Under the pieces are notes generated by a model. The model was given only the letters and a program-made list of their open reading frames with translations, had not been told where the DNA came from and did not search any database. A stretch of DNA of 64,000 nt, taken from contig JANQQD010000053.1 in NCBI GenBank assembly GCA_028285185.1, positions 1 to 64,000 of the forward strand, in the 5' to 3' direction. Source of the DNA: Anaerolineae bacterium. GTDB taxonomy: Bacteria > Pseudomonadota > Alphaproteobacteria > DSM-16000 > Inquilinaceae. A program made the translations under genes and the position numbers. Below are positions 26,099 to 34,117 of this stretch, piece by piece. The first letter of the stretch is position 1. The number at the start of each line of letters is the position of its first letter.

Positions 26099-26483
26099 CG
26101 CGTCGCCTCATGCAGTGTTTGCATGCGGGAAACGGATGGTGCTCGCGTTGCCATCGGCCCGCATGTCACTGAATTCGGCGGGACGGTCTGCAAGAGAGGG
26201 CTTCACCATGGCTTGCGCCAGCGAGCGGCTGGGGCCTCTGCCCGGGACCGGTGGTTAGGCCGGCCGATGTGGAATGTCAACGCGAGACGCGCCGAGGGCC
26301 GGTTTGGTCATTCACCCGGCACGACGGTACGACATCTGACGGCAGGCGTCTTCCGGCTCGGCTGGTTTTGGGGGGGCGCCTCGGCCTTCGATTTGCCAAA
26401 AGCGCAGAGCATCTTCCCGCGGCGGCGGGAAGATGCGTCGCCGCCCAGGGCAACGGTGTTTCAACTGCGAGGACGAAGACCAG
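26099..26483. other. Divergent intergenic region
   Basis: About 385 bp between the divergent Glyoxalase_8-type gene and the EndoU gene. A small inverted repeat (26109-26114 with 26120-26125, CATGCA and TGCATG, 5-bp gap) lies just upstream of the minus-strand gene and could be an operator. No RNA gene is seen. Confidence 0.4.
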
Positions 26484-27767
26484 ATGTCAGCGATCTTCCA
26501 AGAGATTTGGGATGCCGATCAATCGGGGGCCGGCATACCGGCGTTGCGGCCAGGTGAGCCCAAAGATCCGTCACGCGGCTTCGTCGTCGTCGACGAGCGC
26601 GCCACGTCGGTCGGGGCGAACCATCGTGTGCTGAGCGAGGTCGTCATCCCCGACAGCAAGCAAGAGACCTATCGCCTGTGCGAACGGCTCTACGACAACT
26701 ACGCACTGGAGCGCGCCGTGCGCGAAAGGGTGACTTCTGGTGAGTTGCAAGAGGAACTCGACCTGATCGATGCGATCCTGGACACGCCGCCGATCGAGGT
26801 CGCCCGGCAGTTCCTCGAGACATCGCTGGATCTCAAGATCTCGAAGGATGCGATGGCAGCGATGATCAAGGAGACTTGGTTTGCCATGGGGCGCGCCGGC
26901 AGCCAACTTGAGGCCTCGGGCTTCGAGCATGTGTTCGTCGGCGAGCAGTCGTCATCGCGGTCCAAGATCGGCGGCTATCATTTCTGGCACAAGTACCATC
27001 TCGATGATGGCGGTTCCGGCGAAGACCGGATCGAGTATCTCGGCACCAAATACGGCGGCGCGCAGGAGCCGGCCAAGGGCATTCTCGTTCCGGAGGTCGT
27101 CACGCTTCAGCTGACCTGGGATGCGCCGCTGGGCGACGCGGGATCCGGCGGCGGGTCGCGCACCCTGAGCAAGCCCATCGGCGGCTTCTTCGTTGGCTGC
27201 AGTCCCGAAGGGCTGATCGCGCTCGGCCTTGTGCGATGCCGCACTAAGAGCAGCAAGATCACCCAGATCAACGGCGCGGAATACCAGCTCGACCTTCACC
27301 GGCTGGACAACGCGCCCAATGCCATCCGTACCTTCTTCCCACGGTTCAGAAGGGCCGATGTGATCGCGATCGACAACGGCGGCGGCGGTGGTGACGGGGA
27401 TAATGGTGGTGACACGGGAGGCGGCGGCTCGCCGACGGGCGAGGCGCCGTTCCGGATCGTTGCCGGCATGGTCAACCCTGTGAACCCGGAAGGGGGCCGC
27501 GAATTCCTGCAGATCCTGAACGTCTCGGGCCGGCGCCAGTCCTTGGCGGACTGGCGCGTCGAGGCACCGAATGGCATGGCCTTCACCCTCGATGACATCC
27601 CCGTCGATCCGGGCAACCTGTTCAAGTTCGTCGCCCCGACGCCGCAAGGGGTGTTTCGCAACAAGGCGGGCACGATCCGGCTGCGGGATGCGTCGAACCG
27701 CGTTGTGCAGGAATGTCCCTATGGGACGGACCAGGCCAAACGCGAAGGCGTGCCGATCGTCTTCTGA
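26484..27767 (+). CDS. EndoU-like endoribonuclease fused to a lamin-tail domain
   Basis: 427 residues from ATG 26484. Residues about 1-290 match the XendoU/EndoU family (PF09412): SGFEHVFVGE with His149, GGYHFWHKYHLDD with His166, and KPIGGFFVGCSPEGLIALG with Lys230. These are the two-histidine/lysine catalytic set of poly(U)-specific endoribonucleases, and the spacing is right. A Gly/Asp-rich linker (298-318) leads to a lamin-tail domain (about 322-413; FRIVAGMVNPVNPEGGREFLQILNVSG, LADWRVEAPNG). No signal peptide is seen, so it appears intracellular. An FAD oxidoreductase gene starts 5 bp later. The role is unknown; possibilities are RNA processing, stress response or toxin. Confidence 0.8.
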   Translation: MSAIFQEIWDADQSGAGIPALRPGEPKDPSRGFVVVDERATSVGANHRVLSEVVIPDSKQETYRLCERLYDNYALERAVRERVTSGELQEELDLIDAILDTPPIEVARQFLETSLDLKISKDAMAAMIKETWFAMGRAGSQLEASGFEHVFVGEQSSSRSKIGGYHFWHKYHLDDGGSGEDRIEYLGTKYGGAQEPAKGILVPEVVTLQLTWDAPLGDAGSGGGSRTLSKPIGGFFVGCSPEGLIALGLVRCRTKSSKITQINGAEYQLDLHRLDNAPNAIRTFFPRFRRADVIAIDNGGGGGDGDNGGDTGGGGSPTGEAPFRIVAGMVNPVNPEGGREFLQILNVSGRRQSLADWRVEAPNGMAFTLDDIPVDPGNLFKFVAPTPQGVFRNKAGTIRLRDASNRVVQECPYGTDQAKREGVPIVF

Positions 27768-27772
27768 CACAC

Positions 27773-29221
27773 ATGCCCGATCAACTCTCACCGATGGGCG
27801 GCGCCCGGCGCGCCGGCGCCGCTCCCTCCGGTTCATCCCATGCGGTCGTCATCGGCGCCAGCATGGCTGGCCTGCTTGCGGCGCGGGTTCTGGCCGACCA
27901 CTTCCGCCGCGTGACGGTCGTGGAGCGCGATCGGCTGCCGGATCAGGCGGCACCGCGCAAGGGGGTACCCCAGTCCCGGCATATCCATGTCCTGCTGGTG
28001 GCGGGGCGCACGATCCTTCAAGACCTGTTCCCGGCGCTGGGCGGCGAACTCGAGGATGCCGGGGTCCGGCCCATCGATGCGGGCCAGGATTTCGAGTGGC
28101 TGACGCCGGCGGGCTGGAGCCCGAGGTTTCAAGCCGATCTGGGCGTGCTTACCTGCAGTCGCGACCTGTTGGATCAAGCTGTCCGCCGGCAGGTTGAGAC
28201 CCTTGCCGGCGTTGAAATCCTGCAAGAGACCGAAGTCACAGGTCTGTTGCTCGATGCCGCGCGGACCACGCTGACCGGCGTGGAGGTCCGCCGCCGCGCG
28301 GCGGCCGCCGACGGTGAGGCGGGTCACGCTGACCCGGAGGCAAAGCGGCTTGCCGCCGATCTTGTGGTCGACGCCGCGGGCCGCACCTCGAAGACACCGA
28401 CATGGCTTGAGCAACTGGGCTTTCCGGTCCCTGAAGAGACCGTGGTCAGTGCTTCGCTGGGCTATGCCAGCCGGCTCTACCGCCGGCCGGCGGCAGGGGC
28501 ACAGCCCTGGGACTGCGTCTACCTGCAGGCGGCCCCGCCGCACCGGACGCGCGCTGCGGTAATCTTCCCGATCGAAGGGGAACGCTGGATCGTCACGCTG
28601 GGTGGCGGTGGAGGGGACTATCCGCCCACGGACGAGGCTGGCTTCGAGGCGTTCATGCACAGCCTGGCCAGCCCGATCGTTCACGAGGCCCTCAGCGGTG
28701 CGGAGCCGTTGTCGCCGATCTACGGCTACCGGGCGACGGAGAACCGCTGGCGTCACTATGAGCGGCTATCCCGCCTGTCCGAAGGCCTGCTGGTGCTCGG
28801 CGATGCCGCATGCACTTTCAACCCCGTCTACGGGCAGGGCATGACCACGGCGGCGCGCGGCGCGCTTGCGCTGGCGGAGTGCCTGCGCGAGCAACGGCGT
28901 CGGCGGCCCGATGGCGACCTAACCGGTCTCGCCCGCCGCTTCCAACGATCGCTGGCCAAGGTCAACGAGGCGCCGTGGCTGATGGCGACCAGCGAAGACG
29001 TGCGCTACCGGACTGTGGAGGGCACGCCCCCCGGCCGGATCACACGGTGGATGCACTGGTATCTCGACCGGGTCACGGCAGCCTCCACGCACGACATTGC
29101 GCTGAGGCGAGTGCTCTTGCAGGTGCTGCATATGACCCGGCCGCCGTCCGCCCTGTTCCGGCCCGGCAACGCCCGCCGCGCATTGCTGCGAAAGCGGCCG
29201 ACAGGGGCACCAGGCGTGTGA
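27773..29221 (+). CDS. FAD-dependent oxidoreductase (monooxygenase/halogenase-like)
   Basis: 482 residues from ATG 27773. The FAD-binding Rossmann motif reads VVIGASMAGLLAARVL, with the Glu-containing second strand VTVVERD; the second FAD motif is LVLGDAACTFNPVYGQGMT. A CSRDLLDQAVRRQ segment is typical of aromatic hydroxylase-like and halogenase-like flavoproteins. The substrate is unknown. It starts 5 bp after the EndoU stop, so the two are probably co-transcribed although no functional link is known. A flavin reductase gene nearby on the other strand is not needed by this single-component type. Confidence 0.85.
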   Translation: MPDQLSPMGGARRAGAAPSGSSHAVVIGASMAGLLAARVLADHFRRVTVVERDRLPDQAAPRKGVPQSRHIHVLLVAGRTILQDLFPALGGELEDAGVRPIDAGQDFEWLTPAGWSPRFQADLGVLTCSRDLLDQAVRRQVETLAGVEILQETEVTGLLLDAARTTLTGVEVRRRAAAADGEAGHADPEAKRLAADLVVDAAGRTSKTPTWLEQLGFPVPEETVVSASLGYASRLYRRPAAGAQPWDCVYLQAAPPHRTRAAVIFPIEGERWIVTLGGGGGDYPPTDEAGFEAFMHSLASPIVHEALSGAEPLSPIYGYRATENRWRHYERLSRLSEGLLVLGDAACTFNPVYGQGMTTAARGALALAECLREQRRRRPDGDLTGLARRFQRSLAKVNEAPWLMATSEDVRYRTVEGTPPGRITRWMHWYLDRVTAASTHDIALRRVLLQVLHMTRPPSALFRPGNARRALLRKRPTGAPGV

Positions 29222-29242
29222 CAGGCATTCCGGCCAGCAACC

Positions 29243-29788
29243 TCATGCCGCCTGGGGCAGACGGCTTGAGGTGCCATAGCTGCGGTTCGTGTAGATCAGC
29301 GGGTCACCAGCGTCGGCGAAACACACTTCCTTGATCTTACCCATCATCACGTAGTGTGTGCCGAACTGATCCGCATGGCTGAGCTGGCAGTCGAATGCCG
29401 CCAGCGGATCGGCCAGTCGCGGCGCGCCGGTGGCCATCGGCACCCAGTCGGCGGCCTCGAAGCGTTCTTCTCCGGCGGCCCCGGTCCGGCCGGCGAAGAC
29501 ATCGGCGATGGCCGACTGGTCGGCTCTCAACAGGGTCACGCAGAACACGCCGTTCATCAGGATGGCCTGGCAGGCTGAGCTGTCGCGGTGCACGCAGACC
29601 AGAAGGCGCGGTGCAGGCCCGTCGGCCGAGACCGACGACATTGCCGACACGGTCAGACCCGCGCGGCCGGCGGGCCCGTCGGTCGTGACGATGTTGACGG
29701 TGCAGGCGGCCCGGCTCATGCCTTCGAGAAACCGGTCGCGCAGCCCGGCATAGGCCGGGCCCGCGCCGCCTTCGTTCGCGCTTGTCAT
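29243..29788 (-). CDS. Flavin reductase family protein
   Basis: 181 residues from ATG 29788 (a TTG at 29806 and a GTG at 29800 are possible). Flavin-reductase domain: LRDRFLEGMSRAACTVNIVTTDG, AGLTVSAMSSVSADGPAPRLLVCVHRDS, and FDCQLSHADQFGTHYVMMGKI. It supplies reduced FMN/FAD by NAD(P)H oxidation to a partner oxygenase. The start overlaps or abuts the stop of the upstream acyl-CoA-dehydrogenase-like gene (29803), so the two are translationally linked; this pairing is characteristic of two-component flavin monooxygenases. Confidence 0.9.
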   Translation of the reverse strand: MTSANEGGAGPAYAGLRDRFLEGMSRAACTVNIVTTDGPAGRAGLTVSAMSSVSADGPAPRLLVCVHRDSSACQAILMNGVFCVTLLRADQSAIADVFAGRTGAAGEERFEAADWVPMATGAPRLADPLAAFDCQLSHADQFGTHYVMMGKIKEVCFADAGDPLIYTNRSYGTSSRLPQAA

Positions 29789-29802
29789 GGCGTGTATCAC
29801 GG

Positions 29803-30954
29803 TCAAGCTGCGGGCCGCAGTTCGACGCGGCCGGTCGGCTCGATCGGATCCAGGCCCATGGCAAGCCGGCCCGTGAACAGGTGCTGGCGCTTCTCCGGCA
29901 AGGGGTGGAACTGCGCGCCATGCGCGTCGCGCAGCAGCCGCTCCAGCCCGAGCTTGCGGAAGAAGCCGGCGCCGCCGGTCACCTCCATGGCCTTTTCCGC
30001 CGTGGCGATGACATGCGTGGCACAGATGGTCTTGCGGGCCAGCACGCGGCTCGCCAGCTCGACCGACGGCTCGAAGTCGAATTCGTTGGCGAGGCGGATC
30101 ATGTCCTCATGGGCAATCTGCGCGGTCGTCAGCAGCGTCTGCATCTCGCCGACAAGGAACGGCGTGACGGGATCGCTCGAGCGGGTGCGCGCACGATCCC
30201 GCGCAATCGCCGCGGCAGCCTCCGCCACGCCGACATAGGCCGACAGGATCAGCGGCATCGCCACGGTCAGGATGATGCTGAACGCCAGATGGAAGGGGCC
30301 ACGCGCCCGCCGTAACACGATCGCTGCGTCGGGCACGAACACACCGTCCAGCTTGACCGTCTGGGACCCGGTTGCTCGCATGCCCATGGTACGCCAGTCA
30401 TCCATGAGCGCGACTCCCTCGGCACCCAGCGGCACCGGGAAGTGCAACACCTGGGGGCCGGCGACCGGGTCGTCGAAGGCGGCCGAGGTGACCAGGATGT
30501 CGGCCTTGGGCGAGCCGCTGGCGAACGGCTTCGCAGCATGGACGCGATAGCCGCCGTCTGCGCGCTCCATCGACCCGTTCGACTCAAGCCAGTCGTTCGC
30601 GCCGGTGCTGGCCAGGATGGCCCCGCCCGCCACTTTCTCCAAAAGCGCGCGGCCCGGCCGGCCGGCCCGGTCGTTCACGCACGCCGTTGAGACCAGATGC
30701 TGGTGCATCGACAGCGCCAGTGCCGTGGAGGGGCAGTGATGTGCAAGCCCCTGCACGAAGGCGCACATCTCGGAATGGCGGGCGCCACCGCCGCCATAAT
30801 TCGCGGGCACCAGGGCCGAGAAAACCTTGCGTTCGCGCAGGGCATCATAGTTGTTGCCGATGAAACTATCGGTATCATCCATCTCGGCGGCCTGGTCCGC
30901 GAATACCGGTCCCAGGTCCGCCAAGATACTCTGCAGATCAATCCGTTTGGTCAT
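29803..30954 (-). CDS. Acyl-CoA dehydrogenase-like flavoprotein, probable oxygenase component
   Basis: 383 residues from ATG 30954 with GGAGAC 8 bp upstream. Acyl-CoA dehydrogenase fold: helical N-domain (SALVPANYGGGG, HCPSTALALSMHQH), a middle beta domain (WRTMGMRATGSQTVKLDGVFVPD) and a helical C-domain ending RLLRDAHGAQFHPLPEKRQHLFTGRLAMG. The partner flavin reductase overlaps downstream, and an HxlR regulator is divergent. This setting points to a flavin-dependent monooxygenase (group D, like DszC) rather than a true beta-oxidation enzyme; no etf or enoyl-CoA hydratase gene is nearby. Substrate unknown. Confidence 0.85.
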   Translation of the reverse strand: MTKRIDLQSILADLGPVFADQAAEMDDTDSFIGNNYDALRERKVFSALVPANYGGGGARHSEMCAFVQGLAHHCPSTALALSMHQHLVSTACVNDRAGRPGRALLEKVAGGAILASTGANDWLESNGSMERADGGYRVHAAKPFASGSPKADILVTSAAFDDPVAGPQVLHFPVPLGAEGVALMDDWRTMGMRATGSQTVKLDGVFVPDAAIVLRRARGPFHLAFSIILTVAMPLILSAYVGVAEAAAAIARDRARTRSSDPVTPFLVGEMQTLLTTAQIAHEDMIRLANEFDFEPSVELASRVLARKTICATHVIATAEKAMEVTGGAGFFRKLGLERLLRDAHGAQFHPLPEKRQHLFTGRLAMGLDPIEPTGRVELRPAA

Positions 30955-31067
30955 CGTCTGTCTCCTTGTCCGACCCCCGTTTGAAGCCAGCATCCGTCGA
31001 ACGCTGCCGGGCATCAACTTCAGCATGTGAAGTTGCCGCGCATCGCCCCAGGCGTTATCGTTTGTTC

Positions 31068-31787
31068 ATGCCCGAGACGAAGGGATACGGGCAGTACTGC
31101 CCCATCGCCGTGGCTGCGGAGGTGCTGGCGGAACGCTGGACGCCGTTGGTTCTGCGCGGGCTGTTCTGTGGGGCGACGCGGTTCAACGATATCCAGGCGA
31201 GCGTGCCGCGCATGTCGTCCGCCCTGCTCTCGCGCCGTCTGAGAGAGCTGGAATACGCCAACATCATCGAGCGCCGTCCTGCCGCGACCGGCAAGGGGGC
31301 GGAATACCATCTGACCGCGGCCGGTCGAGAGCTGTTCCCTGTGCTCGACCGGATGGGGGCCTGGGCCCAGAAATGGCTGCGGCGGGAGATCGTCAGCCAC
31401 AAGAACCTCGACCCCGACATCTTGATGTGGGAGCTGCGCCGAGCGGCCCTGAATGCCGGGCGACGTATCGACAGGCGCCGCGTCGTGCGCTTTCAGCTTG
31501 ACGGCGTGCCCGTCGCCCAACGGTTCTATTGGCTGGTGTTCGAGCCGGACGACGTCGATATCTGCCTGCGCGATCCCGGGTATGAGGTCGATTTGTGGAT
31601 CGCGTCCAGCCTGCGGACCCTAGTGGAGGTCTGGCTTGGCCACCGCTCGCTGACGGGCGCCGTTGAAGACGGCGGTCTGCGGCTGGACGGCAGCCGGGCG
31701 GAGATCGAGGCCTTCCGCGACTGGTTCGTGCTGAGCCATTTCGCGCCGGCCGGCGCGCTTCAATCTGTGGCGTCGCCAGATGCGTAG
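31068..31787 (+). CDS. HxlR family transcriptional regulator
   Basis: 239 residues from ATG 31068 (MPETKGYGQYCPIAVAAEVL). A winged helix-turn-helix of the HxlR type: LAERWTPLVLRGLFCGATRFNDIQASVPRMSSALLSRRLREL, then the wing. The C-terminal part (about 110-235) is longer than usual and beta/alpha-rich, with no named domain that I recognise. Divergent from the acyl-CoA-dehydrogenase-like gene and probably controls that pair. Confidence 0.88.
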   Translation: MPETKGYGQYCPIAVAAEVLAERWTPLVLRGLFCGATRFNDIQASVPRMSSALLSRRLRELEYANIIERRPAATGKGAEYHLTAAGRELFPVLDRMGAWAQKWLRREIVSHKNLDPDILMWELRRAALNAGRRIDRRRVVRFQLDGVPVAQRFYWLVFEPDDVDICLRDPGYEVDLWIASSLRTLVEVWLGHRSLTGAVEDGGLRLDGSRAEIEAFRDWFVLSHFAPAGALQSVASPDA

Positions 31788-32351
31788 GGTCAGGTGCGTA
31801 GGGTCAGCCGACTAGAACCAATCAGCCTCCGTCTGTTGGGTGGGTTCGAATGCCTAAGCACGGGCGGCCCTCGAAAAGTGCAGCGCGAATTCGCGTCCGA
31901 CAAGTCGGCTTGGCCGAACGCAAGGAATCATGGCCTGCGGCGTGTGGTTCAATCGATCGATTTCTTTGTGCCGACGTTGAATGCGCGCCGTACCGTGAAC
32001 TCTGCGCTCACATGAGTCATTGAGGTCACCGTATCAATCAATCGTTTGCTTTTTGTCATGGATCTGACTGTGATGCCTCAATGATCGGAGGCGGTCGTCC
32101 CTGGGCTTTGGCTGCCGGCCGGCTGCGGTCGTTCTGCCCGCTGCAGTGCAGGTGGCTGTCAGCAGCGCAGTCCTGAACAGTGCGAAAACTGTCGCCGTTG
32201 CGGCCTGTGAAAAGCGCGAGACCCAGTCAATCGGACGACCTTCTAACTCGCGAGACACCTAGCTTTCGGCGTGGAGGAGGGGTGGGAAAAGACGGTGGAT
32301 AACTCGGCAGTTAATGGTTTGCCTCCTAATTAGCGGGGCTGTTGGCCAAAG
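31788..32351. other. Long intergenic region, no convincing gene
   Basis: About 560 bp between the HxlR gene and a convergent GNAT gene. Short frames exist on both strands (to 73 residues) but have no ribosome-binding site, no recognisable domain and poor composition. AT-rich patches lie at 31930-32060 and 32290-32350. GGTGGATAACTCGGCAG near 32292 resembles a one-mismatch DnaA box. No tRNA or terminator hairpin was seen. It may be a decayed gene. Confidence 0.4.
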
Positions 32352-32819
32352 TCAGATCATCAGATCGAGCGTCATGAATGTGCTATTGGGATCTTCGCGA
32401 TAGCTGGCGAACGGTTCGCAATCCCGGAAGCCGAAGCGGGCATAGAGGGCACGGGCGGGTGCGAATTCCGCCATGGATCCCGTCTCCAGGCTCAGGCGCC
32501 GATAGTGCCGCTGCCGCGCTTCGTCAACGATGTGGGCGAGGATGCGCGCACCGATACCGCGACCGCGGGAGGCCTCGGCCGTGTGCATCGACTTGATTTC
32601 GCCGTGATGGCTGTCGAGTTCCTTCAGCGCGCCGCATCCCAGCACGACCGGTCCGGATCTGGCTGTCCAGAACGTGATGCCGGGCGACCGCAACGCTTCC
32701 ACATCCAACGCATGCATGCTCCCCGGTGGTGAGTGCTGCACCGAATGGCCGAGATGCGCCTTCAGCAGTGCGGCCACCTCCGGCTGGCTCGGATCGTCTT
32801 CGAGAATGGTAAGCTGCAT
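32352..32819 (-). CDS. GNAT family N-acetyltransferase
   Basis: 155 residues from ATG 32819 (MQLTILEDDPSQPEVAALLKAHL). GNAT motifs: VVLGCGALKELDSHHGEIKSMHT, then the acetyl-CoA loop RGRGIGARILAHI and the tail LSLETGSMAEFAPARALYARFGF, which matches a common YafP/PhnO-like subgroup. The acceptor is unknown. The frame stays open far upstream (to 33278), but those residues are not GNAT-like, so they were dropped. Confidence 0.88.
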   Translation of the reverse strand: MQLTILEDDPSQPEVAALLKAHLGHSVQHSPPGSMHALDVEALRSPGITFWTARSGPVVLGCGALKELDSHHGEIKSMHTAEASRGRGIGARILAHIVDEARQRHYRRLSLETGSMAEFAPARALYARFGFRDCEPFASYREDPNSTFMTLDLMI

Positions 32820-33291
32820 GGCGCGACAGGGTCCTTCCGAGGCGTTCCGCCCCGACAGCACTTGCATGGTGCCCTCTTGGCTTAGCCTGGCAAGCCTTGG
32901 CCGTTCCAGTGGCCCGTTATCCCGATGCGGGATCAATTCATCGCGGTGCTCTCGGCGGGTCATGGGATTGCGGCTTCGGCGACGGCGACCAAAATGGCGC
33001 TTCCGATGCGCTGCCACCTGCGGCACGCAGGCCGCTTGACGGACGGGGCGCCAGTGCGGACCGTACCGGTCCTCCTTTCCCTGGCGCGGTTCCGTGTCAG
33101 CCAATCCTCCCATCCGTGTGCGTTGACAAGCGCAAGACAGAGACCTGCTGCGGGTCGTTCTCATCTGAACAGCTTTGACAACTCCCGAAAAGGCGGCTCC
33201 GCGGACAAATCTAGGGTCACCAACACGAGCACAGCCAGTCACCGCATCGTCCGAGCGGACGCCATCGACGGGACACATCGGAGATCATGAC
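32820..33291. other. Divergent intergenic region
   Basis: About 470 bp between the GNAT gene and a secreted-protein gene. The only long frame is a continuation of the GNAT frame, without homology. No strong promoter, RNA or repeat is seen. Confidence 0.35.
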
Positions 33292-33849
33292 ATGAGCACC
33301 TCGGCCTTCGCCCTTCTCACCAACGCCCCCGCTGCCCGCACGCCGTCGCCGCGTCCGCCCGCCAGCGAAGCCCCCGTGAAGGGGCATGTGGGCGCCCGCA
33401 TCTGGGACCGCCTTCGCCGGGTGCTGGCGTTGCAGCTGTTGGCTGTCCTTACAGCGCTCGTGGTCACCACCTCTGCCAGCGCGCAGGTTGCGGCCCCGCC
33501 CACCGCCCCCGTCGGGCTCTGGCAGTGCACCGTTAACGGCGGCACCTATGGGGTGGAGATGGAGATGCAGGTGTCGCCTGACGGCACGCTCTACGCCCGC
33601 GGTATGGTGATCTATTACGGCCTGCAAAACCCCTTCACACAGGTCGAGGGCTTTGGCGATTGGACCCTGCTGCCGCCCGACGCGACAAGCGACCAGTACA
33701 TGTTCACCTTCCGCATGTTCCCGCAGGCGCAGAACCACCCGATCGTCAGCTGGCATGTGCACCCCGCCGGTCAGGGCATCATGTACAACCTTTTCCAGAA
33801 CCCCCAGACGGGCACCATGGTCGAAACTCAGTGCGCTAAATTCGGGTGA
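33292..33849 (+). CDS. Hypothetical secreted or membrane-anchored protein
   Basis: 185 residues from ATG 33292. A long Pro/Ala-rich, basic N-terminus (about 1-40) precedes a hydrophobic helix (LALQLLAVLTALVVTTSASAQ) that ends in a good signal-peptidase site (SASA-QVAAP). The mature ~120 residues are beta-rich with aromatic repeats (VGLWQCTVNGGTYGVEME, GYVIYYG-like, WTLLPPDATS) and two cysteines that may form a disulfide. The cytoplasmic tail is unusually long for a Sec signal. No family recognised. It lies immediately before the hairpin and low-GC cluster. Confidence 0.6.
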   Translation: MSTSAFALLTNAPAARTPSPRPPASEAPVKGHVGARIWDRLRRVLALQLLAVLTALVVTTSASAQVAAPPTAPVGLWQCTVNGGTYGVEMEMQVSPDGTLYARGMVIYYGLQNPFTQVEGFGDWTLLPPDATSDQYMFTFRMFPQAQNHPIVSWHVHPAGQGIMYNLFQNPQTGTMVETQCAKFG

Positions 33850-33916
33850 GCGGAACGGGAATTGCCCGCCGACCGCCCCTGGATGTTGCACGAGGCAAAG
33901 GGGCAAGCATGGATGT

Positions 33917-33974
33917 GGGGCAGATCTTGAAACTCTAAGCCGGCACTAAAGCTCGGCAATTCAAGATCTGCCCC
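33917..33974. repeat. 15-bp perfect inverted repeat at the border of the low-GC cluster
   Basis: Arms 33917-33931 and 33960-33974 (GGGGCAGATCTTGAA and its exact reverse complement) enclose 28 nt containing a small inner GCCG/CGGC pair. The position is between the secreted-protein gene and the promoter of the coiled-coil gene. It could be a terminator of the upstream gene, though only a weak TTTCTT follows, or a mobile-element end or operator. Confidence 0.75.
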
Positions 33975-34046
33975 CGCGTTTCTTGAATAAATGGTTAATG
34001 ACTTTTTGGTTAGTCTCGTGATTTGAATAATCTCCCAAATTTGATC

Positions 34047-34076
34047 TTGACAGTTTGCAAAAACTTCTGCTAATGC
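34047..34076 (+). promoter_or_regulatory. Sigma70-like promoter of the coiled-coil/AAA+ cluster
   Basis: A perfect TTGACA (34047-34052), an 18-bp spacer and TAATGC (34071-34076), in AT-rich DNA about 40 bp upstream of the coiled-coil start. This suggests the cluster has its own constitutive-type promoter. Confidence 0.5.
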
Positions 34077-34117
34077 CACTCTTATGCGAGGTCGAGCTCT
34101 TTTTATCGGGAGAGAAT

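Noticed and set aside
31794-32015. 73-codon plus-strand frame in the 31.8-32.3 kb gap
   Set aside because: No ribosome-binding site, no domain, biased composition.
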